Shown piece by piece: positions 9,701-17,537 of a DNA stretch of 29,187 nt; positions within the stretch are counted from its first letter, which is position 1, and the number at the start of each line of letters is the position of its first letter. The position numbers and the translations under genes are program-made. The notes beneath the pieces were generated by a model. The model saw nothing but the letters and a program-made list of their open reading frames with translations. It had not been told where the DNA came from and searched no databases. Source of the stretch: Phoronis australis (taxonomy: Eukaryota; Phoronida; Phoronidae); assembly GCA_002633005.1 (NCBI GenBank), contig NMRA01000392.1, positions 378,158 through 407,344 of the forward strand. Reading direction: 5' to 3'.

Positions 9701-12636
9701 ATATAAATTCAGTATAACCTCATCAAACTGTATATTAATAGTTGGCTTGGAAATTGTGGAAATGAGATTTGTAAGCAAGCGACTGTTATTAACCAGGTTT
9801 ATTGTACTTTGTAACTGTGTTTGACTGAGGTTTAGTGACACAATTAAGTGTGTTGAATAATGACTGTTCAATGACAATTTGAGCAGTTCGTTGCAGTGCT
9901 CAGGTTACCGGTGCCCATTTATGAGTAAAGTCCCGTTTAGACATCATCTTATGGCCCAGCGCAACTGACACGGAGCAAATTGATCGGTGTCAAGCATCCG
10001 TTTACACACACAACTCACTAACTGTGGCAAGACGGAATTTGTAGGCTGGAGAGTGTATCATACATGCGCGGGTTTACAAATCGCGGGAGTTGAAGAGACA
10101 AAGAATGCGTATAGAGGTCATTACATAAGCGCAGTAGAGGTGATCCTTTCCTTCTTGTCCCAGTTACGCGTTTAGACACATAATTGACACGGAGCAAGAT
10201 GTTCTAGCGCAAATTGCTCTACCTCACAAACGGGTGGCAAAAGTTGTCACTGCGGTGTCAATTTGCTCCAGTTCAGTCCCATTTACACACATCCTTGCGC
10301 TGAAACAACTCGTTCTGTGTCAGCTTTTGTAGTGTAAACGGCACTTAAGATAGTTTCTTTGCAGAATAAAATAGTGGTTGGACACTCTCTCCACAATGAC
10401 TTCAGTGTGATGGGTCTCCCTCATCAGTGTTGCTTCACACGAGACATCTCCAAGTATGTCCCACTTAGACACATGGCTGGACTTGATCCTTCCAAGATTC
10501 CATCACTCAAGCGACTGTCTGCACTTTTATTGGGTTAGTATATGGAGACTTGTCTTTAGCTTATGGATACATGTAACTTGCTGCTGAGGCTTAACGTCAG
10601 GTGAAGTGAATCGCAGAAACCGTTGTCTGAAATTTGTTCTCCATTGGCAATAAGGTGATTACTTTCAAGGGGAATGTACGAGCTACTTCACTACATGAGG
10701 TGCTTGTGTACCTTTTGTGCACCAATACAGTACCTCAGCTACATCTGCTTGCAAATGGTATTAATGCAGTGAAATATCACCCATTTCAGATGAAAATAAT
10801 TGTCATAATTGCCATTGTTCTTTTAAGTTTTACGAATTCTCACAATTTTACAAAATATTGTCTGGTGGTATCTGTGGCAAGGAACTTAACATGAAAAAGC
10901 ATTAAAATTTTGTGCTGCTTATATCTTCTATGGAAAAAAGAACAAACAATGTTTCACTTGCCTGCCATAGTATTCTAAATTGTAATGAGCTCAAACTGGG
11001 GTCAAGAGAATGACTTCCTATAAATATAGTACTTGTAAATGAAGAATTGATGTTTTAAGCAGAATTTAAGTTGTGCATCTTGGAAATAGGACCTGTTGAA
11101 ACTATATGGATTTTGCAGAAACGTTGACATTTTAGAGTACTGCAAAATCAACTATGTTGATGACCTACCACTTACCTGAGGTAGTCATGTCGTAGTTGAA
11201 TTAACACGCTCTGTGAAAAACGGAGTTCTGTTTAGATCACTTACCATATAGAATTGGTCTTGTTTTGTGCCTCACTTTTATTGGAAATGATTTCTACGTT
11301 TGAGAAAAACTGACGGTTTATTATTGCTCAAATCATGGCCATCAACTTCTGTATCACTGTGGTTTAGTTTCAGCCATTGAAGCAGTGAAGCCATTAGGAG
11401 ACTTAAGGGCATTTTAATGAATTTCATTTCAAACAAAGAATTAGAGTAGGATGGGGTGGCTTTGGAAGAGCAAATTTTGCTGTGAAGAATATTGATTTTC
11501 ACTCCCGGGGTCTGTTTCATGAAAAGTGAGTTAAGACTTGCAACAACTATTTCTGAAGAATAATTAAATCTCATTTGAGCAAAGCCACAGTCTCTGAAAA
11601 TATACACGTAATTGCTAGTTGTTTAATAGATAATTAGTATAAGTTATTGCTAGACTGATGCGCTCATAATTACTTGGACTAAATGTTTTTCAGAAATTGT
11701 GAATTGGGAGTGTAAAGACCAATTTCTAAGTCTCAAGTCACTCCGCATGAAACAGATCCCGAAGCATTGTTTATGACAGCTTTAATGCTCACTTATTAGT
11801 AATGTCTTTTAAAACCTTAGGACATAGGTTTTTTTAGATTCATACTTACCATTTACCCAACTTCTCTAATTACAAAGCTTGCAATACACATTATTTAACA
11901 TCTGGAGTTGGAAAGCCTATAGGGTAATGAACTTCATCCTAATTATTGAATGTAAATAGGAGCTTAAACCGAGTTATTGTCTTGCGAATAACAATTTTCA
12001 AGGAATGCATACACAAGATATTATTTGACTTGTTGAATTTTAAAATAAACTTTGTGTGTCCATTGTCCTGGAGAGGCAAAGTTGGTTCTGGTCTCATTTT
12101 CAGACCTGTGCTCACTGACTTAAATCATCCGCCCGTATCAATTTCAGCTAAGGTTTTACATGTTTTTTTTTTGAAAAGCTGCACAAGGGTAAGCACGGTT
12201 TGAAACGCCATCATTTTTGCTCGTCTGGGGTGGATTTGTTTTTGAAAAAGTGAGCAACTAAAAATAATGTCCACCAACTCAATTTTCAAAAAACAAGAAA
12301 CTGTAATCTATTATTGGGTGCATTTGTTGCCTAATAATGAAGTGACATGTTTAAGTGAAACTAAATGTTCTGTAAAAAGTATGTATGATGTCATTTTAAC
12401 TCCCTCTGACATTATTCCAAAAAATCACAGGTCGTAACATACAGAGACGTGAGCACTGCTCTGTGGAGGATGCCAAGGCTACTATGGATTTGTTCAAATT
12501 AGTGTGTGAGAAATGGGAAGAAGACAGAAGCTGCTTGATCTCCAAACAGTCAACAGCGGCACAGTGGCCTAGCAGAACTCGGACTACCTCTAATAATTAC
12601 ATGGACGATGAATTCTGGCCAGGACACGTTGTCTAA
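6198..12636 (+). CDS. AEN: DEDDh 3'-5' exonuclease, ISG20/ISG20L2/AEN family (whole gene, four coding exons)
   Basis: Coding exons are 6198-6723, 8186-8355, 10365-10533 and 12431-12636. All introns are GT..AG, phases 1, 0 and 1, and the spliced frame is 1071 nt (356 residues plus TAA). The protein has a basic, low-complexity N-terminal half with a nuclear-localisation-like cluster (KRKKKTK, residues 36-42) and then one RNase T-type exonuclease domain (about 157-325). The catalytic set is complete: Exo I with D161 and E163 (LDCEFVG), Exo II with D244 (VGHSLHNDF), and Exo III with H297 and D302 (HCSVED). YRTRYSG and the TRD before the SLKRL helix are further family marks. Relatives degrade RNA or DNA from the 3' end with two metal ions in the nucleus or nucleolus: ISG20 is antiviral, ISG20L2 acts in rRNA maturation, and AEN acts in apoptotic DNA breakdown. 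The length is close to ISG20L2 and AEN and longer than ISG20. Which paralogue it matches best, and so its substrate, cannot be settled here. The gene appears intact. Confidence 0.92.
6798..7065 (+). mobile_element. MITE-like element, copy B, in intron 1
   Basis: It begins with TGGGTGCACCCAGGGGGGGG and ends with GGCTGGGTGCGCGCGTGC, so the ends are imperfect inverted repeats (GGGTGCRC...). The body matches the reverse complement of 4227-4413. The 84-codon open frame across it (6730-6984) is an artefact of the repeat. No transposase is present, so it is non-autonomous. Confidence 0.7.
7370..7860. repeat. Possible diverged element in intron 1
   Basis: The sequence opens with GGCCTTTCATACT (about 7384) and closes with CCAGTATGAATGG (about 7784), a weak inverted pair. 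It carries the direct repeat TTAACTTCGCAGT at about 7482 and 7804, and an AGTATGAACAG word at 7533. The pattern suggests a decayed inverted-repeat element, but the boundaries are unclear. The rest of intron 1 (7066-8185) shows nothing else. Confidence 0.35.
8186..8355 (+). CDS. AEN: Exonuclease exon 2
   Basis: The acceptor CTCTCTCTAG precedes GTCGGTGC, completing Gly176 and giving RCSVVDFNGNVLCDIYV, the second and third strands of the DEDDh fold. Then come YRTRYSG and a conserved helix (residues 177-232). The donor is AAG|GTATTG, phase 0. The open frame continues briefly into the intron before a stop at 8410, so the exon end is set by the donor and by homology with exon 3. Confidence 0.92.
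8404..9020. repeat. Intron 2 stretch with CTCGATTTAGTGACC repeat
   Basis: A block near 8431-8457 (GTGCTCGATTTAGTGACC..GGTCGCCA) resembles the reverse complement of a block at about 26690-26800, where GCTCGACGCTATTAAAATCGCC is followed by several GCGACCTGG words. A related TTTAGCGACCTGGAATTTTC lies near 8966. It is likely a diverged dispersed repeat; its ends are not defined. From 9021 to 9928 nothing else is seen. Confidence 0.4.
9929..10345. mobile_element. Harbinger-like MITE in intron 2, abutting the exon 3 acceptor
   Basis: The ends are inverted: AGTCCCGTTTAGAC at 9929 and, read from the other end, AGTGCCGTTTACAC. Identical TAA trinucleotides at 9926-9928 and 10346-10348 flank them, fitting the 3-bp TWA target duplication of PIF/Harbinger elements. 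Internal motifs such as TGACACGGAGCAA occur twice (about 9967 and 10185), with a further inverted relative near 10255. It is 417 bp, with no transposase. Its end lies 19 nt before exon 3. Confidence 0.7.
10365..10533 (+). CDS. AEN: Exonuclease exon 3: Exo II
   Basis: The acceptor GTTTCTTTGCAG precedes AATAAAATAGTG, in phase with exon 2. It encodes NKIVVGHSLHNDFSVMG, with catalytic D244, then the conserved TRD (residues 257-259) and the PSLKRLSALLLG helix. The donor is TTGG|GTTAGT, which leaves one base of Gly289. An in-frame TAG follows directly in the intron. Confidence 0.93.
10534..11503. other. Intron 3, first part, nothing recognised
   Basis: AT-rich intronic sequence. The open frames at 10634-10894 and 11278-11607 have no family signature; the second overlaps the element that starts at 11504. 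Confidence 0.5.
11504..11763. mobile_element. MITE-like element in intron 3 (GATCTGTTTCATG ends)
   Basis: The left end, CCCGGGGTCTGTTTCATG at 11504-11521, is matched by an inverted right end, CTTCGGGATCTGTTTCATG, read back from about 11763. The inverted similarity extends inward about 35 bp (GTGAGTTAAGACT against GTGACTTGAGACT). The centre is AT-rich. A GGATCTGTTCCCG word near 18471 may be a remnant of a relative. No coding capacity; the target duplication is unclear. Confidence 0.7.
11764..12430. other. Intron 3, last part
   Basis: No exon or repeat is recognised apart from a T11 run near 12163. The intron closes with CCAAAAAATCACAG|GT at 12430, a usable acceptor with a weak pyrimidine tract. 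Confidence 0.45.
12431..12636 (+). CDS. AEN: Exonuclease exon 4: Exo III and C-terminus
   Basis: It completes Gly289 and encodes RNIQRREHCSVEDAKATMD, giving catalytic H297 and D302 in the H-x4-D spacing of DEDDh enzymes. The FKLVCEKWEED helix that follows closes the domain as in ISG20 relatives. A short polar tail of about 40 residues (ending FWPGHVV) leads to TAA at 12634-12636. The tail shows no recognised motif. Confidence 0.93.
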
Positions 12637-12725
12637 TAGATGTGGATTTTGATTTGTTGTGACAGATGCATTTTGTTTGGGAATAGTTGTGACTATCATG
12701 AAAATTTTGAGGCATCCAGTTGCGA

Positions 12726-13032
12726 AATCAGATCTAGTTTGAGTCTGATACTGGAATAAAAACTTACTAAAAATTGGCGACGTTGCATCCGCATCTCACG
12801 GACTTCAGCTTGGCTTGTGACGTTATCGTTATTCTGGCCAATTGGTGGCATTTTGACCAGATGTATGGGATGGTGTTCTTACATCAATGCCATGTCTTCT
12901 TGTTAAAACGCCACCAATTGGCCAGAATAATGATAACGTCACAAGCCAAGCCGAAGAACGTGAGATGCGCACGCAACGTCGCTAATTTTTCGTAAGTTTT
13001 TATTACAGTATTAGTAAGACTCAAACTTGATC
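12726..13032. mobile_element. Long hairpin (foldback) element just after the exonuclease stop
   Basis: The arms at about 12726-12860 and 12903-13032 are about 130 nt long and inverted, with roughly 85-90% identity by eye. Shared words include AGTTTGAGTC, AATAAAAACTTAC, GCGACGTTGC and GGCTTGTGACGTTATC. The loop is about 40 nt. A 13-bp direct repeat, AGTTGTGACTATC, occurs at 12685-12697 and 13033-13045, one copy on each side, and may mark the insertion. It starts 90 nt after the stop codon, so it probably lies in or overlaps the 3' UTR. Confidence 0.88.
12755..12760 (+). terminator. Candidate polyadenylation signal of the exonuclease gene
   Basis: This AATAAA is the first after the stop codon, 119 nt downstream. 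It sits inside the left arm of the hairpin element, so if used it would be an element-supplied signal. A mirrored AATAAA lies on the opposite strand in the right arm (about 13000). Confidence 0.4.
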
Positions 13033-13064
13033 AGTTGTGACTATCCATAGTATAGGCAAGATGT

Positions 13065-13065
<1 letters not shown>

Positions 13066-13100
<35 letters not shown>
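13066..13100 (+). repeat. A35 homopolymer
   Basis: An uninterrupted run of 35 A residues lies 33 bp past the hairpin element and about 65 bp before the tandem array. It could be a retroposon tail or slippage. No retroposon body with matching target duplications was recognised directly upstream. Confidence 0.95.
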
Positions 13101-13103
<3 letters not shown>

Positions 13104-13139
13104 GCACATATAAGTTCTTACTGTGCAGTGGACGGCTAA

Positions 13140-13985
13140 CGATTTTCTGACGATTTCGACTACTGTGGCGCCTCCTAGTGGTACTTTTCTTTTTTTGCAA
13201 TCATTGCTGTATCTTTTAAACCGTTTGCAGAATCTTTACTTAATTTAGCAAGCGTATTTATATGATGTTGACAATAGATGATGACGACTTTCGGATGGAT
13301 CTGACTACTGGTGTTCCCTCTAGAGGCAGTTTTAGTTTTTTTACATTTACCAGTCTGTATCTTCAAAGGTCCTCAACAGATTCTCATAAAATTTTGAATA
13401 TAGGTATCTTTTGGTGAGATGATGCTATCATTCTGTTTTTCGATGGAATCAAGTTATTTTGCACCACCTGGTGGCCATTTTTTGCTCTTTTCTAATCTTG
13501 TTTTTGGCGTCCACCTCTCGATCAACCAAATCATTCTAGGGATGGTTTTGAAAATTGGCATATATGTTTTCTGTATGAAGAGGACGTTTGGTGATGGTGA
13601 CTGACTACTGTGGCGCCTCCTAGTGGTAGTTTTGTTTTGTTTTGCGCCCTTAGCTGTATCTCCAAAACCCACTGCAGGATCTTTATTAAATTTAGTAAGT
13701 GAACTTATATGAAGATAACAGACGAATACTTTCAAGAGGATGGAACGGATGCTGTGCCCACAAATGGCAATTTCATTTTGTTCTGTTTTCCTTTGTTTCT
13801 CTGAAGTTCCTTGGCAGATTTTTATGAAATTAGCATGTTCCCGTTTTTGGATGGATGGTACGTTTTTGCGCCATCTAGTGGCCATTTTTGTGACACAAAT
13901 AAATAACCCTAAAAGCACACCATTTGCGATGCATTCGTGGGCGCATTTCAACGCTCTGCGTTGCTCTTGTTTTCATTAAAGATAT
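13140..13985 (+). repeat. Tandem array of ~148-bp monomers in a trimeric higher-order pattern
   Basis: Cores related to GCGCCNCCTAGTGG occur at about 13167, 13310, 13461, 13612, 13754 and 13868, so the spacing is about 143, 151, 151, 142 and 114 bp. Monomer 4 resembles monomer 1 (both GGCGCCTCCTAGTGGTA after GACTACTG), 5 resembles 2, and 6 resembles 3. This gives two copies of a ~445-bp trimer; the last interval is shortened by about 38 bp. Shared blocks are GCTGTATCT, TTGCAGAATCTTTA and TTATATGA. The final monomer runs into the CATTTCAACGCTCTGCGTTGCTCTTG terminus also seen at 1.8, 17.9 and 20.8 kb. Long open frames across it, including a 165-codon one on the minus strand, are by-products of the repeat. 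Confidence 0.8.
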
Positions 13986-14655
13986 GTTGTACCAGCTACC
14001 ATTACTGTTTTGAGACTATGTTAGAAGCCTTTGAAAAGATGAAAACAGTTATTTTTCTGAAATTGGTGTGATGATGTCTTTTGATACAATAAGTTTCATC
14101 ATTTAACATTAATAACTGCTTTCAACTGTTACCTTATTGTACCTTAAGTGGGTGGTATGTAGCAACAGTTTACCAAGTATACTTTTAAACCACACCACGA
14201 ACCCCCTTCAAGCATTTTGTGAGAGTGAAATTGCCTCTTCATTAGGTACAAGCCTCTGTAAGCATCATTGGCGAGTCCCACATGACGTGTTGGGTCAAAT
14301 AAAAAGGATAGAAGAAACAAATTAAGCCACGTTTCAGTTTCCTTGATGGAGTGCTCTTTGTCAGGAATAAATTTCCATAATTTGATGTTTTGGAAAACTA
14401 ATTGTTCACTAATTAGCTTTAATTCCTTATGATAATTTTGAAATTCTGGTTCTTTGCCCACAATCTGTATCCCAAAGGACTCATACTCCATTCCGTTGAC
14501 TCAATTGTGGAGTGTTGCTCACTTCAAGTTGTACATTTTTGTCATTTGCAATGCACACGCTGGGCACACAGCACTACGCATGTTTTGTCTGTGATCACTA
14601 TCCCAGATGAAGTGGTTTTCCTTGAGAGGTCAATCACTCTAAGTTTTTAGCTGGT
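13986..14655. other. No gene seen
   Basis: AT-rich sequence between the tandem array and a 145-bp duplication. Open frames of 62-115 codons on both strands overlap one another and show no family signature. Confidence 0.4.
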
Positions 14656-14900
14656 GTTTGAAAACTCTGTCATCAGAACATTCCAGCAATGTTTTGCTTG
14701 TACAGAACATTAAAAGACTTACTTTCACTAGTATTCATTTGCTGATCAAATTTAGTTTGTGAGTTCCATCACTATAAAAGTGTTTTTTACTGATTACATG
14801 TTTGAAAGGTTTAGCCGTCAGAATATTCCGGCAGTGTTTTGCTTGTAAAGAAAAGTGAAAGTCTTACTTCCACTGGTACTCATTTAATGAACTAAGTGTT
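14656..14900 (+). repeat. Diverged ~145-bp tandem duplication
   Basis: Two direct copies start with GTTTGAAA at 14656 and 14800. They share TCAGAAYATTCCRGCARTGTTTTGCTTGTA, then GACTTAC/GTCTTAC and TCCACTGGTACTCATTT-type blocks, with an offset of 144-145 bp throughout. The unit does not resemble the 148-bp monomers next door in sequence, only in length. Confidence 0.75.
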
Positions 14901-16937
14901 GTTGATGCATGGATTGTAAACAAATGTATTATTGTGTTTATCGTCATTTGTGATAAGTGTTGATGTGGCAATTTCTAATTTTGTTTAAAGTTATGTAGGA
15001 CCATAGAAAAATATCCAATTTTAGCCAACTTCAGACTGAAGCAACATCATATCTCACAACTGGCTGGTTGGATTTACAACTTTCAGGTACTGAGCCTTAT
15101 GCATTGTTCTCCAAAACGCATTTAGTTTTAAAAAAATGTTGCACTTTGGCATGAGGGATAAAAAATATTACTTACATGATTTTTGTGGAAGAAAATTAAA
15201 ATTGCATGAAATGAAAAGGAAACTTTTATGTTGAAAACTTTCACAAGCTATTTCATATTTCATCTTGAACACTGAATATCATACGGAATTTGCTCTGACA
15301 TGTTATTGATCCTGTTACTTTGGTCATGAATATACTCATCGTTTTTACTAAATTTCATTTGAAAGTATGGTCATGTGTCCTAATTAATGGCAGATTGGTA
15401 TCAAGTCTAAAATCATGGAATCCTTGTTGGGGAGGTCCTCCATAAGTGTAATTTTTGTATGGTTAAATAAACAATGAATTCATATTTTCTTCTTGATGTT
15501 TTTATGTTGAACATATATTCTACTGTTGTATCTTGCACAATATCCATCAAGTTGGAGGCTAATTTAATCTTTACATTATGCTTTGGTGGCGAGTCATTGG
15601 ATACACTAGACTTCACAGCTAAAGCTGGGTCAACAGACTATGAAATCCAATTGGCTCTCTATGACAACTTTTGGATACCAATCAGATCTCTGAGCTGGTT
15701 AGTTTAGGTGGCAGAACCTGTGAAGTCAACCAAGTGCAGCTATTTTACACGCCGACCATGGCCTTGAGCATCAAAGAACCCTTAAAGCAGTTTTTTAGCA
15801 ACGTTGAATTCTTACTGTAGCACTTAGGAGGTTAAAACATTACCACACTCATTCAATCTACAACTGTTGCCAAATGGGCCGGCAAATCAATCACAGGCAA
15901 TGTGTACCCGAGTCCCTTTTCAAATTCGCCAATAAATTTTGAAGCATTTTCTTATTCTCATTGATAGTTTCGATGTTCTTGTACAATCCTATGATGGCAA
16001 GGAATGCTAGAAGACCAATTCATGAAAGTAAAAGCCCCATTATATTCAATTTTAATGTTAGCCCAGCTAAACCCGGCAAAATGCAGCTTTAAGTCTTTGT
16101 AGAAGGCTGGTTCCAATTAGCTTTAACCCATACTTCAATGCACATTGAGGAATACTGCTACGTAGCAATAAAGCCTAAGACAACCAGATGATTAAGAGCA
16201 GCCATCAAGCACAAATAACTTCAGCACACATGGCCAAGCAAAGAATTGATATTTGAGAAAGTTAACAATTAGGCCATATTTAGATTATGTGGGACCCAAA
16301 ACATGTCCAAATCAAATATTTTGAGATCTCGTCTTGGACAAATAAAATGTGATCATGTCATTGATATTGTTGCTATTAATGTCCTTTTTGTGCTACATTT
16401 CACTAAAGACATGGTCACCATGGCAGATTGGTAAAAAGCCAAAAATATAGGTACTTTTACCCATTAAAATTCATGATTTTTTAAGAATTCGACTTAACAT
16501 GCCGACTTGCCATTAAGGTCCTACCTAACCTCTAACAGATGCTAAATCACAGGAGAGAACTATCCAACCTCCCTGACATTTAACACTGTATCAACTGCTT
16601 TTTTTAGAAAAAAAATTATTTTGATTTTAAATATATACATGTACAAACGTTTACATGAAACGAAAACGGCACAAAGCCCATGTTGCAACATGCGAGCATC
16701 AAAGAAATGGCAAACTTGTGATCTATTGCGTGCTCTAGTATTTCATTCACTACAATTAGGTTTTAATAATATGAACATGCTCAATAAAAACAAGACATAA
16801 AACAAGATTTCAATGTCAGCAGGACCGAAGTGGGATCAGGATACAACAAAAGTTAAATTTCAAAATCATTCCAAGGTTTTAATGAGATGTATCATCTTGA
16901 AGCACCACAACTTTTTAGAAAGAAAGTCCCTTGATGT
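14901..16937. other. Intergenic, no gene seen
   Basis: Two kilobases between the convergent genes with no exon, RNA gene or clear repeat recognised. The 77-codon frame at 15474-15707 has no family signature. Part of the right side could belong to an extended HYPK 3' UTR. Confidence 0.4.
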
Positions 16938-17010
16938 CAGCTGAAATTGGTCAAAATCCATCATTTTCTCCAGCATCAGCCACTACCAGCTGAAATGGGT
17001 CAGAATCCTT
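16938..17010. repeat. 49-bp direct duplication
   Basis: CAGCTGAAATTGGTCAAAATCC at 16938 recurs as CAGCTGAAATGGGTCAGAATCC at 16987. The copies are separated by a stretch containing CAGCATCAGCCACTAC. It lies beyond the best HYPK polyadenylation signal. Confidence 0.7.
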
Positions 17011-17324
17011 TTTGCAAACAGCAAGGTGCTGGTTTCAAACCATGGCAGGTGTAGAACAGAATAATTTATGTTATTTTAGCCTCACCAGAAACGTTCGACC
17101 TCAGCATTAATCGCAACGGCAGCCTTCATCACCCTTCAGAAATCCTGATGTGTAATGCAGGGGGAACCAGATTCGGACATTTCATGCCAAATCAGTGGAT
17201 TCGCAATCCATCCAAGAAGTCTCTGAGTTGTCTTCATGATTTTGTCGCAGATCATCATCCAAACAGTGGATTAGTGAAACTCAGAGAGAGATAACTGCTT
17301 TGGTCAAAACACCTGTACAAGTGT

Positions 17325-17330
17325 TTTATT
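17325..17330 (-). terminator. Candidate polyadenylation signal of HYPK
   Basis: TTTATT on the plus strand reads AATAAA on the minus strand, about 110 nt after the HYPK stop codon. It is the nearest such signal downstream of the last exon. No downstream GT-rich element was checked in detail. Confidence 0.45.
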
Positions 17331-17441
17331 ACGTTGAAATTCAATTGCATGCAACTTTACCAGCAAAAAAGCATTTTAGTATATGTATTTCAATACTCTG
17401 ACGGCGCTTCCCCCCCACCGAAGAGTGGTGCACATCAGTGA

Positions 17442-17537
17442 TTAGTTGGTCAACTCCACCAATGCTGCTACAACATTGCCTTTATGTTCTCGTAGCTTCC
17501 GTTCAGCAGCAGTCCTTGGGATTTCCATTTCAGTCAC
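17442..17537 (-). CDS. HYPK: HYPK last coding exon (UBA-like domain)
   Basis: Preceded on the minus strand by TATTTTTTTACAG and ending with TAA at 17444-17442. It encodes 31 residues that form the last two helices of the UBA-like domain, the part that contacts NAA15 in known complexes. The plus-strand open frames over this exon (17438-17716) are shadows. Confidence 0.93.
   Translation of the reverse strand: MTEMEIPRTAAERKLREHKGNVVAALVELTN

Noticed and set aside
13454-13951. 165-codon minus-strand open frame, among the longest in the window
   Set aside because: It runs through the ~148-bp tandem repeat, shows no domain, and its sequence follows the repeat monomers.
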